Below, in pieces: positions 38,305 through 47,233 of a DNA stretch of 64,000 bases (position 1 is the stretch's first letter; each line of letters begins with the position of its first letter). Below the pieces are notes generated by a model. It was given only the letters and a program-made list of their open reading frames with translations, was not told the DNA's origin and did not search any database. The translations under genes and the position numbers were made by a program. This stretch comes from Fortiea contorta PCC 7126 (GTDB lineage Bacteria > Cyanobacteriota > Cyanobacteriia > Cyanobacteriales > Nostocaceae), in NCBI RefSeq assembly GCF_000332295.1, contig NZ_KB235930.1, positions 1,741,895 to 1,805,894 on the forward strand, in the 5' to 3' direction.

Positions 38305-39804
38305 ATGATTCCCATCAATCTTGTCACTTCGGATGACCACTCCGAACAGACTCACAACTTAATAAATAGTCATGAGAATCGTCCCGACAAGCTAGAAGAA
38401 GCTTGCGGTGTTTTTGGCATCTACGCACCAGGAGAAGACGTTGCTAAACTCACATACTTTGGATTGTACGCCCTGCAACACCGGGGTCAAGAATCGGCGG
38501 GGATTGCCACTTTTGAGGGTACGCAAGTCCACTTGCACAAAGACATGGGTCTAGTGTCTCAAGTCTTTAATGAATCAATTTTAAGTGAGTTGCCCGGTAA
38601 CTTAGCAGTAGGACACACTCGCTATTCCACCACCGGTTCCAGCCGCAAAGTTAATGCTCAACCTGCTGTTGTGGAAACTCGCTTGGGTTTAGTAGCTTTA
38701 GCACATAATGGAAATTTAGTCAATACTGTACAGTTGCGGGCCGAATTGCTGGAGAGCAAATGTAACTTGGTAACGACCACCGACTCAGAAATGATTGCTT
38801 TTGCGATCGCTCAAGAAGTTAACGCTGGTGCAGAATGGTTAGATGGCTGCATCCGGGCCTTTAACCGCTGTCAAGGTGCTTTTAGTTTAGTGATTGGGAC
38901 TCCTACGGGGGTGATGGGTGTACGCGACCCCAACGGAATTCGTCCCTTAGTCATTGGTACCTTGGCTGGTAATCCAGAGCGCTATGTCTTAGCTTCTGAA
39001 ACCTGCGGTCTAGATATCATCGGCGCTGATTATCTGCGGGATGTAGAACCAGGAGAATTAGTTTGGATTACGGAAGCGGGTTTGGCTTCCTTCCACTGGA
39101 ATCAACAGCCTCAAAAGAAACTGTGCATTTTTGAGATGATTTACTTTGCTCGTCCTGATAGCATCGTGCACAACGAAAGCTTGTATAGTTATCGGATGCG
39201 GTTAGGACGGCGACTAGCAACAGAGTCAACTGTTGACGCTGATATGGTTTTTGGTGTACCAGATTCTGGTATACCTGCAGCTATTGGCTTTTCACAGACT
39301 TCTGCTATTCCCTATGCAGAGGGGCTAATTAAAAATCGTTACGTTGGACGCACCTTTATTCAGCCCACCCAAACCATGCGCGAGTATGGTATCCGCATGA
39401 AACTCAATCCCCTCAAAGATGTGCTGCGAGGAAAACGAGTCATTATCGTCGATGACTCGATTGTGAGAGGGACAACCAGCCGAAAACTGGTGAAAAGCTT
39501 ACGTGACGCAGGTGCTGTTGAAGTACATATGCGAATTTCTTCACCGCCAGTCACACACCCTTGTTTCTATGGTATTGACACTGATACCCAAGATCAACTG
39601 ATTGCAGCAACTAAGTCAGTTGCAGAAATTGCTCAACAATTACAGGTAGACACCCTCGCTTATCTCAGTTGGGAAGGGATGTTAGAAGCAACCAGAGAAG
39701 ACACCAATAATTTTTGTTCCGCTTGCTTTACTGGCGATTACCCCGTTCCCATTCCGGAGCAGGTGAAGCGCTCTAAGTTGATTTTAGAAAAGGCGGTAGT
39801 ATAG
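38305..39804 (+). CDS. purF: amidophosphoribosyltransferase
   Basis: 499 residues. PurF makes phosphoribosylamine from PRPP and glutamine, the first step of purine synthesis. The catalytic Cys34 in EEACGVFGIYA would be exposed after removal of a 33-residue propeptide. LQHRGQESAGIA and GHTRYSTTG lie in the glutaminase domain. The PRPP loop is VIIVDDSIVRGTTSRK, and Cys residues near the end (NNFCSACFTGDYP) suit the iron-sulfur form. Downstream of purL in the same direction. Confidence 0.96.
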   Translation: MIPINLVTSDDHSEQTHNLINSHENRPDKLEEACGVFGIYAPGEDVAKLTYFGLYALQHRGQESAGIATFEGTQVHLHKDMGLVSQVFNESILSELPGNLAVGHTRYSTTGSSRKVNAQPAVVETRLGLVALAHNGNLVNTVQLRAELLESKCNLVTTTDSEMIAFAIAQEVNAGAEWLDGCIRAFNRCQGAFSLVIGTPTGVMGVRDPNGIRPLVIGTLAGNPERYVLASETCGLDIIGADYLRDVEPGELVWITEAGLASFHWNQQPQKKLCIFEMIYFARPDSIVHNESLYSYRMRLGRRLATESTVDADMVFGVPDSGIPAAIGFSQTSAIPYAEGLIKNRYVGRTFIQPTQTMREYGIRMKLNPLKDVLRGKRVIIVDDSIVRGTTSRKLVKSLRDAGAVEVHMRISSPPVTHPCFYGIDTDTQDQLIAATKSVAEIAQQLQVDTLAYLSWEGMLEATREDTNNFCSACFTGDYPVPIPEQVKRSKLILEKAVV

Positions 39805-40082
39805 ACATTTGAGGCGAGGGTGCAATAATACGTCCTCGCCAACTATATCGATATTTCGTGCGTAGGCTAGCAGCTTACCACATTTATTTTCATCAATTTG
39901 TAGTCAGCGCTCAAAAACAGAAAACTAAAGTCCCGACTACAAACATCAGTAAGACACATTGTTAATGAAAACAGAAACATTTCTAACAATTTGTTACAAA
40001 AACATATTTATTGATACAAAATTCGGCAGCGTGTAAGTACTTAATGTTAATCTTTACACGGTAACAAATTGACACAAGACTA

Positions 40083-40934
40083 ATGACTACTTCAGAAGTA
40101 ACTAACTTTGATCAAACAAACCGGAAGGTAACACCTATTGACAATACCTCTATTGCATCAGAACAAAAAACGTTATTTACCTTGAAGTTGTTTGAGTATT
40201 TATTACTAGCAGCCTTTTTCTCTGCGGGGATTGTGATTCTTGTTTATTCTGATAATCAACAAGCTGTCGTTGGTGGGGCCATTGCTCTCACTGTCGCCAT
40301 TTTTTTGTTTCTCGTTAACAGACAAGCATTTCAAGATTCTCAGAACTCCTTTAACCAATCACAACTCAATAAAAAAGCTGAACTTTTTAGCTACCTGTTG
40401 AGTGATAATAACTCGGCGGCTAAAAACGCACTCACCCCAGCCAGAGGAAAAGCTCTACAATATTGCCAAGACTTAATCAACGACTATCGAAAAACTCGTG
40501 ATATATCGAGGAATGTCTATTACGTTTTGCAAATTTCCACTGTAGTTTTATCGGGTGTAACACCAATTTTAGTTTTGGTCGATAAATTAGAAGCAGGACA
40601 AGCTTGGTTAAAATGGCTCCCTGTAATCTGTCCAGCGCTAGCGTCTATCGTTGCTAGTATTGTTACTTCTTTTCCTTTTCAAAAGAATTGGGTAGCTGCT
40701 AATACCGCAGTAGAATTGCTGGAAGCTGAACAGGAAAAATTTATCTTGGGAGTGACTCCACCCTATCGTTGTTATGACGTGTCTGACGAAGTTCAACAAC
40801 AACAAAGAATTAATCAAGCACTAGAATACTTCATTGTACAGGTGAATAATATTCATCTACAGCAAGTGCAACAAACGAACGAATCTCAGCCAGAGAAAAA
40901 AGAAGCTGAAGCATCTCCAGATTCAAAATCATAA
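40083..40934 (+). CDS. DUF4231 / SLATT-like membrane protein
   Basis: 283 residues. Two membrane helices near residues 37-80 (LLLAAFFSAGIVILVYS and GGAIALTVAIFLFLV), a helical cytoplasmic stretch with LINDYRKTRDISRNVYYVLQ, two more helices near 155-205 (STVVLSGVTPILVLV and VICPALASIVASIVTSF), then an acidic tail. This matches DUF4231, a relative of the SLATT family of pore-like effectors linked to nucleotide-sensing conflict systems. It stands alone here with no SMODS, SLOG or other sensor beside it. A defence role is possible but unproven. ATG lies in a GACTAATGAC repeat-like string. Confidence 0.7.
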   Translation: MTTSEVTNFDQTNRKVTPIDNTSIASEQKTLFTLKLFEYLLLAAFFSAGIVILVYSDNQQAVVGGAIALTVAIFLFLVNRQAFQDSQNSFNQSQLNKKAELFSYLLSDNNSAAKNALTPARGKALQYCQDLINDYRKTRDISRNVYYVLQISTVVLSGVTPILVLVDKLEAGQAWLKWLPVICPALASIVASIVTSFPFQKNWVAANTAVELLEAEQEKFILGVTPPYRCYDVSDEVQQQQRINQALEYFIVQVNNIHLQQVQQTNESQPEKKEAEASPDSKS

Positions 40935-41018
40935 TAAAGCTAGCAATGCTAAAACTAATGGTATTCTGCTTCAGAATATGATTTTCTGACTGATACCATT
41001 TAATATTCATCACGTCAT

Positions 41019-41047
41019 GTAGAGACGTAGCAGTGTTGCGTCTCTAC
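41019..41047. repeat. GTAGAGACG palindrome (dispersed family)
   Basis: Arms GTAGAGACG and CGTCTCTAC around an 11-base centre; second copy of the element at 11335-11362. Confidence 0.85.
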
Positions 41048-41161
41048 AACCAAAAATTGTATTGCTGATAAAAACGTTTTATAATCGATATTGTATAGAA
41101 AAATCTGTAATTAAAATTAGTATTCATGACTTAAAATAAATTCACAAAATTACGGATAAAA

Positions 41162-41443
41162 TTAATTGTGCTGTAAAAAATCAATTTTCGGTAATAAAGG
41201 GTCAGTCACGATTCCTACACCAATAAAACCCCAACGTTTCAGCAAACTTGATATTTGGGTACTAGAAATTGACTCTATCGCAAAACGATTTGCTACCTCT
41301 GCAGCGTGGGTATTAAGATAACTCAAAGCATCAAAGTTTTCCTGAAACAGCAAGAGATAACCAGATGCTTCAGCATGGGGACGAGCGGTTAAATAACGAC
41401 CATCAGATTTAGAGCGCACTAAGTAATAAACTTCAGATACCAT
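41162..41443 (-). CDS. hypothetical protein, 93 residues
   Basis: Not recognised. It begins MVSEVYYLVRSKSDGRYLTARPH and has GYLLLFQENFDALSYLN in the middle, then WGFIGVGIVTDPLLPK near the end. A small alpha/beta fold without signal peptide or membrane segment. It follows the OppB-type permease by 40 bases on the same strand and may be co-transcribed. Confidence 0.6.
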   Translation of the reverse strand: MVSEVYYLVRSKSDGRYLTARPHAEASGYLLLFQENFDALSYLNTHAAEVANRFAIESISSTQISSLLKRWGFIGVGIVTDPLLPKIDFLQHN

Positions 41444-41483
41444 AGGAAATGGAGAGTTAAAGGGAATAAATTTTCACCCTTGA

Positions 41484-42530
41484 CTAATTCAGATTTGCTA
41501 ACCGAATGCGTGGGTCAGCAATTTTCAGCATTAAATCAGCGATTAAATTACCGACAATCAATAAAACTGCACCCATCACTAAACTAGCCATTAATAAATA
41601 TAAATCTTGGGCTTGGAGAGCTTGTAAAGTTAATCTTCCTAAACCAGGCCAATTAAAGAAAAATTCAGCAATAAATGCACCGTTTAGGAGACTAGCTAAC
41701 TCAAAACCCAATAAAGTAATCAAGGGATTGATGGCGTTGCGGAGAGCATGAACGTATATTACCCGGTTTTCGGGTAATCCTTTGGCGCGAGCCGTTTGGA
41801 TGTAATCTTGACGCAGAACATCCAACAATTCGCCGCGAGTGATGCGTTGCAAACCTGCAAAACTGGTAATTGAGAGTGCGATTGTTGGTAATATCATGTG
41901 CCAAGCCACATCGAGAATTCTGCCAAACCATGACAATTCTGCATGATTGACACTAGTCATACTCCCCACAGGAAACAGGGGTGAGGTAATTTGAGCCAAG
42001 ACTAACAATGCTAGGGCCGTGATGAAGCTAGGGAAACCCTGTCCAGCGTAGCTAATAACCTGTAAAATGCGGTCAATTAGCTGATTTTGTTTAACAGCAG
42101 CAATAATTCCTAAAGGAATAGCGATCGCCCATGTCACAATTAAAGAAGCGATCGCTAACAATAATGTTGCGGGAATCCTTTCCCATAACAGCGACGCTAC
42201 CGAACGTTGGTAAACAAAACTCGTGCCAAAATCACCCTTGGTAATAATTCGCCCCAACCACAGCCAAAATTGCTCAGGCCAAGACTTATCTAAACCAAAC
42301 TGCTGCTTAATTTCTGCTATTCTTTCTGGAGAAATTTTCGGATTTTGTCTCAGTGTATCTACATAATCTCCTGGAGCCAATTGAATAATGAAAAACGACA
42401 GTGCTGAGGCCAAAAACAAAGTCAACAGCGCCTGTAATAGCCGCTTTACCACATAAACAAAAGTGTCACTTGTAACTAGCCTCATCAGCCAGTCCCAAAA
42501 TGTCTCCCAGGAAATTTTTGTAGAAGTCAT
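41484..42530 (-). CDS. ABC transporter permease, DppB/OppB type
   Basis: 348 residues from ATG 42530 (MTSTKISWETFWDW). Six membrane spans. RLLQALLTLFLASALSFFIIQLAPGD opens the family domain and the EAA loop reads DYIQTARAKGLPENRVIYVHALRNAINP. The end is LIADLMLKIADPRIRL. This class imports peptides, nickel or other solutes with a DppC-like partner, an ATPase and a binding protein, none of which are nearby. The longer start at 42551 lies in AATGAC-type repeat sequence. Confidence 0.9.
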   Translation of the reverse strand: MTSTKISWETFWDWLMRLVTSDTFVYVVKRLLQALLTLFLASALSFFIIQLAPGDYVDTLRQNPKISPERIAEIKQQFGLDKSWPEQFWLWLGRIITKGDFGTSFVYQRSVASLLWERIPATLLLAIASLIVTWAIAIPLGIIAAVKQNQLIDRILQVISYAGQGFPSFITALALLVLAQITSPLFPVGSMTSVNHAELSWFGRILDVAWHMILPTIALSITSFAGLQRITRGELLDVLRQDYIQTARAKGLPENRVIYVHALRNAINPLITLLGFELASLLNGAFIAEFFFNWPGLGRLTLQALQAQDLYLLMASLVMGAVLLIVGNLIADLMLKIADPRIRLANLN

Positions 42531-42589
42531 AGGTTCTTTGTCCTTTGTCATTGGTCATTTGTCAGTTACTAATGACCAATGACTCATAA

Positions 42590-43108
42590 CTAATATTCAA
42601 TCAACGAAATAATGGGTACATCTGGTAGATGTTGACGCCCTTGTAAATCCCGTAGCTCGATAATAAACCCAAATCCCACCAATTCACAGCCTATCATCTG
42701 CACCAACTTGGCCGTAGCACTCGCTGTCCCCCCAGTAGCAATCAAATCGTCCACAATCAAAACTTTGCTACCTGGGTGTAATGCATCTTGATGCACTTCC
42801 AGAGAATCCGTACCATACTCTAGTGCGTATTCAATCGAGTGGACTGCTCCTGGTAATTTACCTTTCTTGCGAGCGGGAATAAAGCCTGCGCCTAATTTAT
42901 AAGCCAGAGGAGCGCCAAAAATGAACCCCCGCGACTCCATCCCCACCACATAATCAGCTCTCAGTCCATTATCAATGCACTTTTGGGAAAAAAAGTCAAT
43001 TGTGTACCGCAATCCTTCAGGATCTCGCAGTAGGGTAGTAATATCCCGAAATAAAATTCCCGGTTTCGGAAAATCTGGGATGTCACGAATTAGAGACTTT
43101 AAATCCAT
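42590..43108 (-). CDS. apt: adenine phosphoribosyltransferase
   Basis: 172 residues. Salvages adenine to AMP using [25 protein letters not shown], then [15 protein letters not shown], the adenine-side loop ARKKGKLPG, and the PRPP-binding [16 protein letters not shown] are all present. The upstream 415 bases to the DUF3038 gene hold no gene. It complements the de novo purine genes a few kb away. Confidence 0.95.
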   Translation of the reverse strand: MDLKSLIRDIPDFPKPGILFRDITTLLRDPEGLRYTIDFFSQKCIDNGLRADYVVGMESRGFIFGAPLAYKLGAGFIPARKKGKLPGAVHSIEYALEYGTDSLEVHQDALHPGSKVLIVDDLIATGGTASATAKLVQMIGCELVGFGFIIELRDLQGRQHLPDVPIISLIEY

Positions 43109-43526
43109 AAAATTAGTTCATAGGGATTGGGTATGAGGTGGTGGGTATTAGGTATTGAGAAGTAGGTATCAGGGAAAACTGTTTTTATCGCCTATGCCTC
43201 TTATTCTCAACCCCCAATTCCACATACCTGAAAAATCGTACACTATAATGTCATACGCTGGGGGTCAGCAGCTATGTTTCGTTATGCATTGACGATTATA
43301 AAAATCTCACCCAAGCTATAGACGGGATCGCACTCCTAAAATCAAGCAAATAAACTTATGTATTAAAAACTTTGATTTCAGTATACGGAAACCTTTGAGT
43401 AGAACAAGTAAGTGATGTATATATCAGGCAGTACTATTACTGCCACAAGTCTAATTTTCTTGTTTGGTTACCTATCTTAAATTAGTTCTACTTAGTCTGT
43501 TGGAAGCGCACAAGGTATTTTATAGA

Positions 43527-44150
43527 ATGAACGTCTCCGCGAGTTTAACGCAATTCAACAGTCCCACCACTCAGTCACTACCGATGATTTTGGACACTTT
43601 ACCAGATCCGGCAACTGAGGAACAAGGCTGTCCCCGAAGAACCCGGTTGCAAATTGATCTAATTTTATTGGCGATTGAAGCTTTAGAGCTTGGGGGTTCG
43701 GAAGCTATCCTGGCTTTTGCTGAAGAATTAGACTTAAAAGTAATTGTTAAAAATCGAGTGAATTTATGGCGTATGCGTAGCTCTAATCCATTGCGCAGAG
43801 CACATGTGCGTCGTCCTTTAACTATTTTAGAAGCCAAAGCTTTGGTAGTGATTGCTTCTTACATAGCACGCCGTTTGACAGTTGTAATTCGTCAAATGTT
43901 AATGATTTATCAGCAAATGTATGACAAGCAAATTCCACTAGAACAAAATCTGCGACTATCTAATTATTTAGAGCGTTTTAGAACTCACTTTCGCAGCAGA
44001 ATGAGCGCACGACGCTCTGGCGCATTAGCATTTAATACAGATGAACAATTAGATGAACTTGCTATCAATCTGTTAGGACAATTATTATTTTGTACTGGTA
44101 CGGCGGGAATGCAGCGATTTTGGATTAGTCTTTTTGATGGTGAAGTGTAA
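43527..44150 (+). CDS. DUF3038 family protein
   Basis: 207 residues from the ATG at 43527 (MNVSASLTQFNS). Helical, with RTRLQIDLILLAIEALELGGSEAI, the basic patch VNLWRMRSSNPLRRAHVRRPLT and ALVVIASYIARRLTVVIRQML. This is the DUF3038 family of cyanobacteria, of unknown function. Often a DUF4335 gene follows; here it is replaced by the small duplicated module. The reading frame from 43464 adds 21 residues and lacks support. Confidence 0.8.
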   Translation: MNVSASLTQFNSPTTQSLPMILDTLPDPATEEQGCPRRTRLQIDLILLAIEALELGGSEAILAFAEELDLKVIVKNRVNLWRMRSSNPLRRAHVRRPLTILEAKALVVIASYIARRLTVVIRQMLMIYQQMYDKQIPLEQNLRLSNYLERFRTHFRSRMSARRSGALAFNTDEQLDELAINLLGQLLFCTGTAGMQRFWISLFDGEV

Positions 44151-44198
44151 TGAATATTTAATTTTTTAAATTTGTTATTTGCCATTCGTCATTCTGGG

Positions 44199-44393
44199 TT
44201 ACTTTTGTTTATCCCTGTCTAGCTTCTCCTGAATCGCTTCTCTACAAAATTCAGGAGGATTATCTTTCGTCAATAATTCTTCTTTCATTCCTTTGGTGAT
44301 ACGTAGATTCATTCTTTCAGTTAATGACTCATCTCTGTCAGATTTAAATTTATGCTGCTCTATGCTTTCTGGATTACCTTTGGGGTTAGGCAT
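44199..44393 (-). CDS. small RHH-like protein, copy 1
   Basis: 64 residues. It begins MPNPKGNPESIEQHKFKSDRDESL, then a strand-helix stretch LTERMNLRITKGMKEELLTK and NPPEFCREAIQEKL. The layout resembles ribbon-helix-helix DNA-binding proteins such as CopG-type antitoxins. It is a paralogue of the gene at 44632-44829, about 60 percent identical by eye. It faces away from the truncated SAP-like fragment. Function unknown. Confidence 0.65.
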   Translation of the reverse strand: MPNPKGNPESIEQHKFKSDRDESLTERMNLRITKGMKEELLTKDNPPEFCREAIQEKLDRDKQK

Positions 44394-44520
44394 TGTTAAG
44401 AAATATAAAAACGGTTTAAACGCTAGTGACCGAGCGAATAGAGTATTTGTTGGTAGGCATTTACCGTGGAAAGTCTCTGCCTACCAATGTCCACTTTTTG
44501 AGAATGAACAATCCTATTTT

Positions 44521-44664
44521 ATGTTCACAAGGTCAGAACTCGAAATCAAGACTATTGAAGAACTAAGTAACTTATGTCGTCGTTACGGACTCAAGCCAAT
44601 AGGACGTGGTAGCACTCAAGCAGACTATTGTTTAATCGCGGCTACTTTTTTTCTGTTTATTTAA
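44521..44664 (+). pseudogene. truncated copy of the SAP-like gene
   Basis: From ATG 44521 the first ~36 codons are nearly identical to the gene at 44959 (MFTRSELEIKTIEEL through GRGSTQADY). The frame then runs into unrelated sequence and stops after CLIAATFFLFI. The break coincides with the 3-prime end of the second RHH-like gene, which suggests that a duplication cut this copy short. Confidence 0.8.
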
Positions 44665-44829
44665 TGCTTCCTGAATAGCTTCTCTACAGAATTCAGGAGG
44701 ATTTTCTTGTTGCTGTACTTCCTCTTTCATCTTCTCAGTGACTCGAAAATTGAGGTTTTGTGTTAGTGGTTCTTCTCTATCCGACTTAAGCGGTTGTAGA
44801 TTTTCTGGGTTTCCCTTCGGGTTAGGCAT
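44632..44829 (-). CDS. small RHH-like protein, copy 2
   Basis: 65 residues: MPNPKGNPENLQPLKSDREEPL, then LTQNLNFRVTEKMKEEVQQQ and NPPEFCREAIQEAL. Paralogue of 44199-44393. Its 3-prime end overlaps the truncated SAP-like fragment and its 5-prime end faces the intact SAP-like gene across 130 bases. Possible regulator of that gene. Confidence 0.65.
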   Translation of the reverse strand: MPNPKGNPENLQPLKSDREEPLTQNLNFRVTEKMKEEVQQQENPPEFCREAIQEALNKQKKSSRD

Positions 44830-44958
44830 TGTTGAGAGTTGTAAATATAGCTTGAACTATATGTGAACAAATAGATAGAGTTTAAAATCGGTGATGCTAT
44901 GTGTCTGGAAAACTAATACATCACCGATACCACTTTTATCAAGAGGTAACTCTATTTT

Positions 44959-45336
44959 ATGTTCACAAGGTCAGAACTCGAAATCAAGACTATTGAGGAA
45001 TTAGGTAACTTATGTCGTCGTTACGGACTCAAGCCGATAGGACGTGGTAGCACCAAAGCAGATTATATTACTCCTGTCCTCGCATTCCCAAGAATGGCTA
45101 TTAGACAGATGGTTGAAGGTAAGGGTTTGAGAAAACCTAGATGGGAATTAACGCAAGCGATTAGCGAAGCTATCGACCAGATGGGTCAACCTACCTCAGA
45201 ACAAACTGCTATGTTAAAAGCAACATTAGAAGGTCAACGGCTGAGTCATCCCTGCAGGTATGACCAAGAAAAGCTATTTGCTTTGTATCGTGCTAAATGG
45301 ATGCTGGAACAGGCGATTGATTTACTGAACGTTTAA
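44959..45336 (+). CDS. SAP/HeH-like small protein, intact copy
   Basis: 125 residues. The start IKTIEELGNLCRRYGLKPIGRGSTKADYI resembles the helix-extended-helix (SAP/Rho-N-like) fold used in nucleic-acid binding. The rest is helical (PRMAIRQMVEGKG, SEQTAMLKATLEGQRLSHPCRYDQEKLFALYRAKWMLEQAIDLL). I do not recognise a named family. Paired divergently with RHH-like copy 2. A type of addiction or regulatory module is possible. Confidence 0.65.
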   Translation: MFTRSELEIKTIEELGNLCRRYGLKPIGRGSTKADYITPVLAFPRMAIRQMVEGKGLRKPRWELTQAISEAIDQMGQPTSEQTAMLKATLEGQRLSHPCRYDQEKLFALYRAKWMLEQAIDLLNV

Positions 45337-45361
45337 TTTCAATATCAAAATTTTCAGCCAG

Positions 45362-45389
45362 TGGAGACGTTGCTTTTGCTTCGTCTCCA
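45362..45389. repeat. TGGAGACG palindrome
   Basis: Arms TGGAGACG and CGTCTCCA; variant of the family at 11335 and 41019. It lies between the SAP-like gene and the tRNA and could end both transcripts. Confidence 0.7.
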
Positions 45390-45434
45390 TGAAAAATTTT
45401 AGGTTTAGCTCAACCGTATTAAATACGAGAGAAA

Positions 45435-45519
45435 CGGAGAGGGGGGGATTTGAACCCCCGTTGGGTTTCCCCAAAACGCATTTCGAGTGCGTCACCATCA
45501 ACCACTCGGACACCTCTCC
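45435..45519 (-). tRNA. tRNA-Ser(CGA)
   Basis: 85 nt on the minus strand. The acceptor stem is GGAGAGG / CCTCTCC with discriminator G. The anticodon stem ACGCA/TGCGT holds loop CTCGAAA, anticodon CGA, reading UCG. The variable arm is long (GGGGAAACCC), as expected for serine. The T arm contains GGTTCAAATCC. CCA is not encoded. Confidence 0.95.
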
Positions 45520-45620
45520 AGATATTTAGCTATTATTTGTTGGTTTTGGGGAAACGCCATTGCATCCCCTTTGGGATTATAACATTGTAGTTCATCAAAA
45601 GCGATCGCTCTTTTGTGACC

Positions 45621-47171
45621 TTAATTAATTTTGCTCAACAACTCAGCTGTCTGCTGGGGGCTGACTAAGGTATTAGCGCACAAAATCGCCGAAGCAGCCA
45701 CCGCTGGTACACCGATTCCGGGCGTAGTGCTATCCCCGACGCGATACAATCCCTGAATGGGGGTGGTGTGTCCAGGAAACATGGCTTTACCAGCTGCGTA
45801 GACGCGGAGCGGCTTGTCGTCAGACATCGCTGGGCCATATGTGCCATGATATCTGCGTAAATAATAGGCGTGAGTTAGAGGTGTGCCGATCAGTTCTACG
45901 ACAATGCGATCGCGAATATCAGGTATAATCTTCTCTAAGGCACGATATAAAGATTGAGCTTTTTGATGTTTCTTGTGTTCATAACCCTCATTCCTTTCCC
46001 ATCCAGCATAGGGTTCTAAAGTATAAGCATGAATCACATGATGTCCCTCTGGCGCTAAACTTGCATCCCACACACTAGGAATAGAAATCATGCAGGTATT
46101 TCCCGGTGTGGTAATATCTTGGCGAGAATCGTGAAATACCACATGATGTCCAGTTAAATTCTCCAAACCTGTAGCCCGGATACCTAAGTGTAAATGCATA
46201 AAGCTTTCCACCATGGGAGTATCTAGCGCAGCTTGGCGGTAAGCTTTTGGTAAATCTTCAACACTGAGCAGGTGATTGTAAGTATCCCAAATCGAAGCGT
46301 TAGAAATCACGATGGGCGCTTTCATCGTCTCACCTTGGGGAAGACGCACACCCACAACCTTTCCAGATTCTACTAAAATCTGCTCAACGTGACATCCTGT
46401 CCGCAACTCACCACCCCACCGTTCTAACCCCCGCGCCAAAGCCTTAACTATTGCTCCACTACCACCCAACGGATATTCCACCCCCATCCGAGAACGTTCA
46501 CCCAACATAAAAGCTATCTCTGGCGCTATTGTCCCGTGTGCTTTTAAACCTGAGAGTAGAAAACATTCCAAATCTATCAATCTCCGCACCCAAGGATCTT
46601 TAATTGTTGCATCCATCACACTACCCACAGAGGCTTGGACAATTGATAAATGAGGCAACATTTTTACCAAGGATGGGAGATAATATCTCAGTAACGTAGG
46701 GATAATCTGCCAATCTTCCCGCAACACCAAAGTGGGAATATCTTTCATGGCTTCATAAAGTTTTAACAAGCGTTCCTGAAACTGTTGCAGTTCTTTTGCA
46801 CCTTGAGGCGTAATTTTCTCGACTTCTTGCTGATAACGATCAATATGGCGATAAACTGCAAAAGTGGTTTCCGGAAAGTGATAATGTCCCAAAGGATCAT
46901 AGGGTATAACTTGAATGGATTCACCGAGCACATCCAAAACTTGTTTAAGCGGATTTAAGCTCTCACTACCAGTCAAACCACAATAAAAAGAAGGGCCAGA
47001 ATCAAATTCAAACCCTCGCCGTTTAAAGCTATGAGCAGCACCGCCCAAAATTGTGTGACTTTCACATACTATTACCCGCTTGCCATAACGAGCAAGTAAC
47101 CCAGATGCACACAACCCGCCAATTCCACCACCAATTACTATGACATCACTATGAGTGCATGTTTGTCGCAT
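45621..47171 (-). CDS. FAD-dependent CrtISO/phytoene desaturase-like oxidoreductase
   Basis: 516 residues. The FAD-binding VIVIGGGIGGLCASGLLARYGKRV starts the protein. GGAAHSFKRRGFEFDSGPSF follows, and GLYRVGDSTTPGIGVPAVAASA closes it, as in carotenoid isomerases and desaturases. It is a paralogue of CrtH rather than CrtH itself, since several CrtH-specific stretches differ. The substrate is unknown; roles in carotenoid or retinoid-like redox chemistry are possible. It is divergent from the ABC ATPase gene, 62 bases away. Confidence 0.75.
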   Translation of the reverse strand: MRQTCTHSDVIVIGGGIGGLCASGLLARYGKRVIVCESHTILGGAAHSFKRRGFEFDSGPSFYCGLTGSESLNPLKQVLDVLGESIQVIPYDPLGHYHFPETTFAVYRHIDRYQQEVEKITPQGAKELQQFQERLLKLYEAMKDIPTLVLREDWQIIPTLLRYYLPSLVKMLPHLSIVQASVGSVMDATIKDPWVRRLIDLECFLLSGLKAHGTIAPEIAFMLGERSRMGVEYPLGGSGAIVKALARGLERWGGELRTGCHVEQILVESGKVVGVRLPQGETMKAPIVISNASIWDTYNHLLSVEDLPKAYRQAALDTPMVESFMHLHLGIRATGLENLTGHHVVFHDSRQDITTPGNTCMISIPSVWDASLAPEGHHVIHAYTLEPYAGWERNEGYEHKKHQKAQSLYRALEKIIPDIRDRIVVELIGTPLTHAYYLRRYHGTYGPAMSDDKPLRVYAAGKAMFPGHTTPIQGLYRVGDSTTPGIGVPAVAASAILCANTLVSPQQTAELLSKIN

Positions 47172-47233
47172 TGGCTCGTCCAGAGTAAGTCCAAAGTCCA
47201 GCGTAACTTATTTTGATTCTTGACCCTTGACCA

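Noticed and set aside
44293-44520. Upstream extension of the truncated SAP-like fragment
   Set aside because: It is antisense to RHH-like copy 1 and unlike the intact copy, which begins at the ATG equivalent to 44521.
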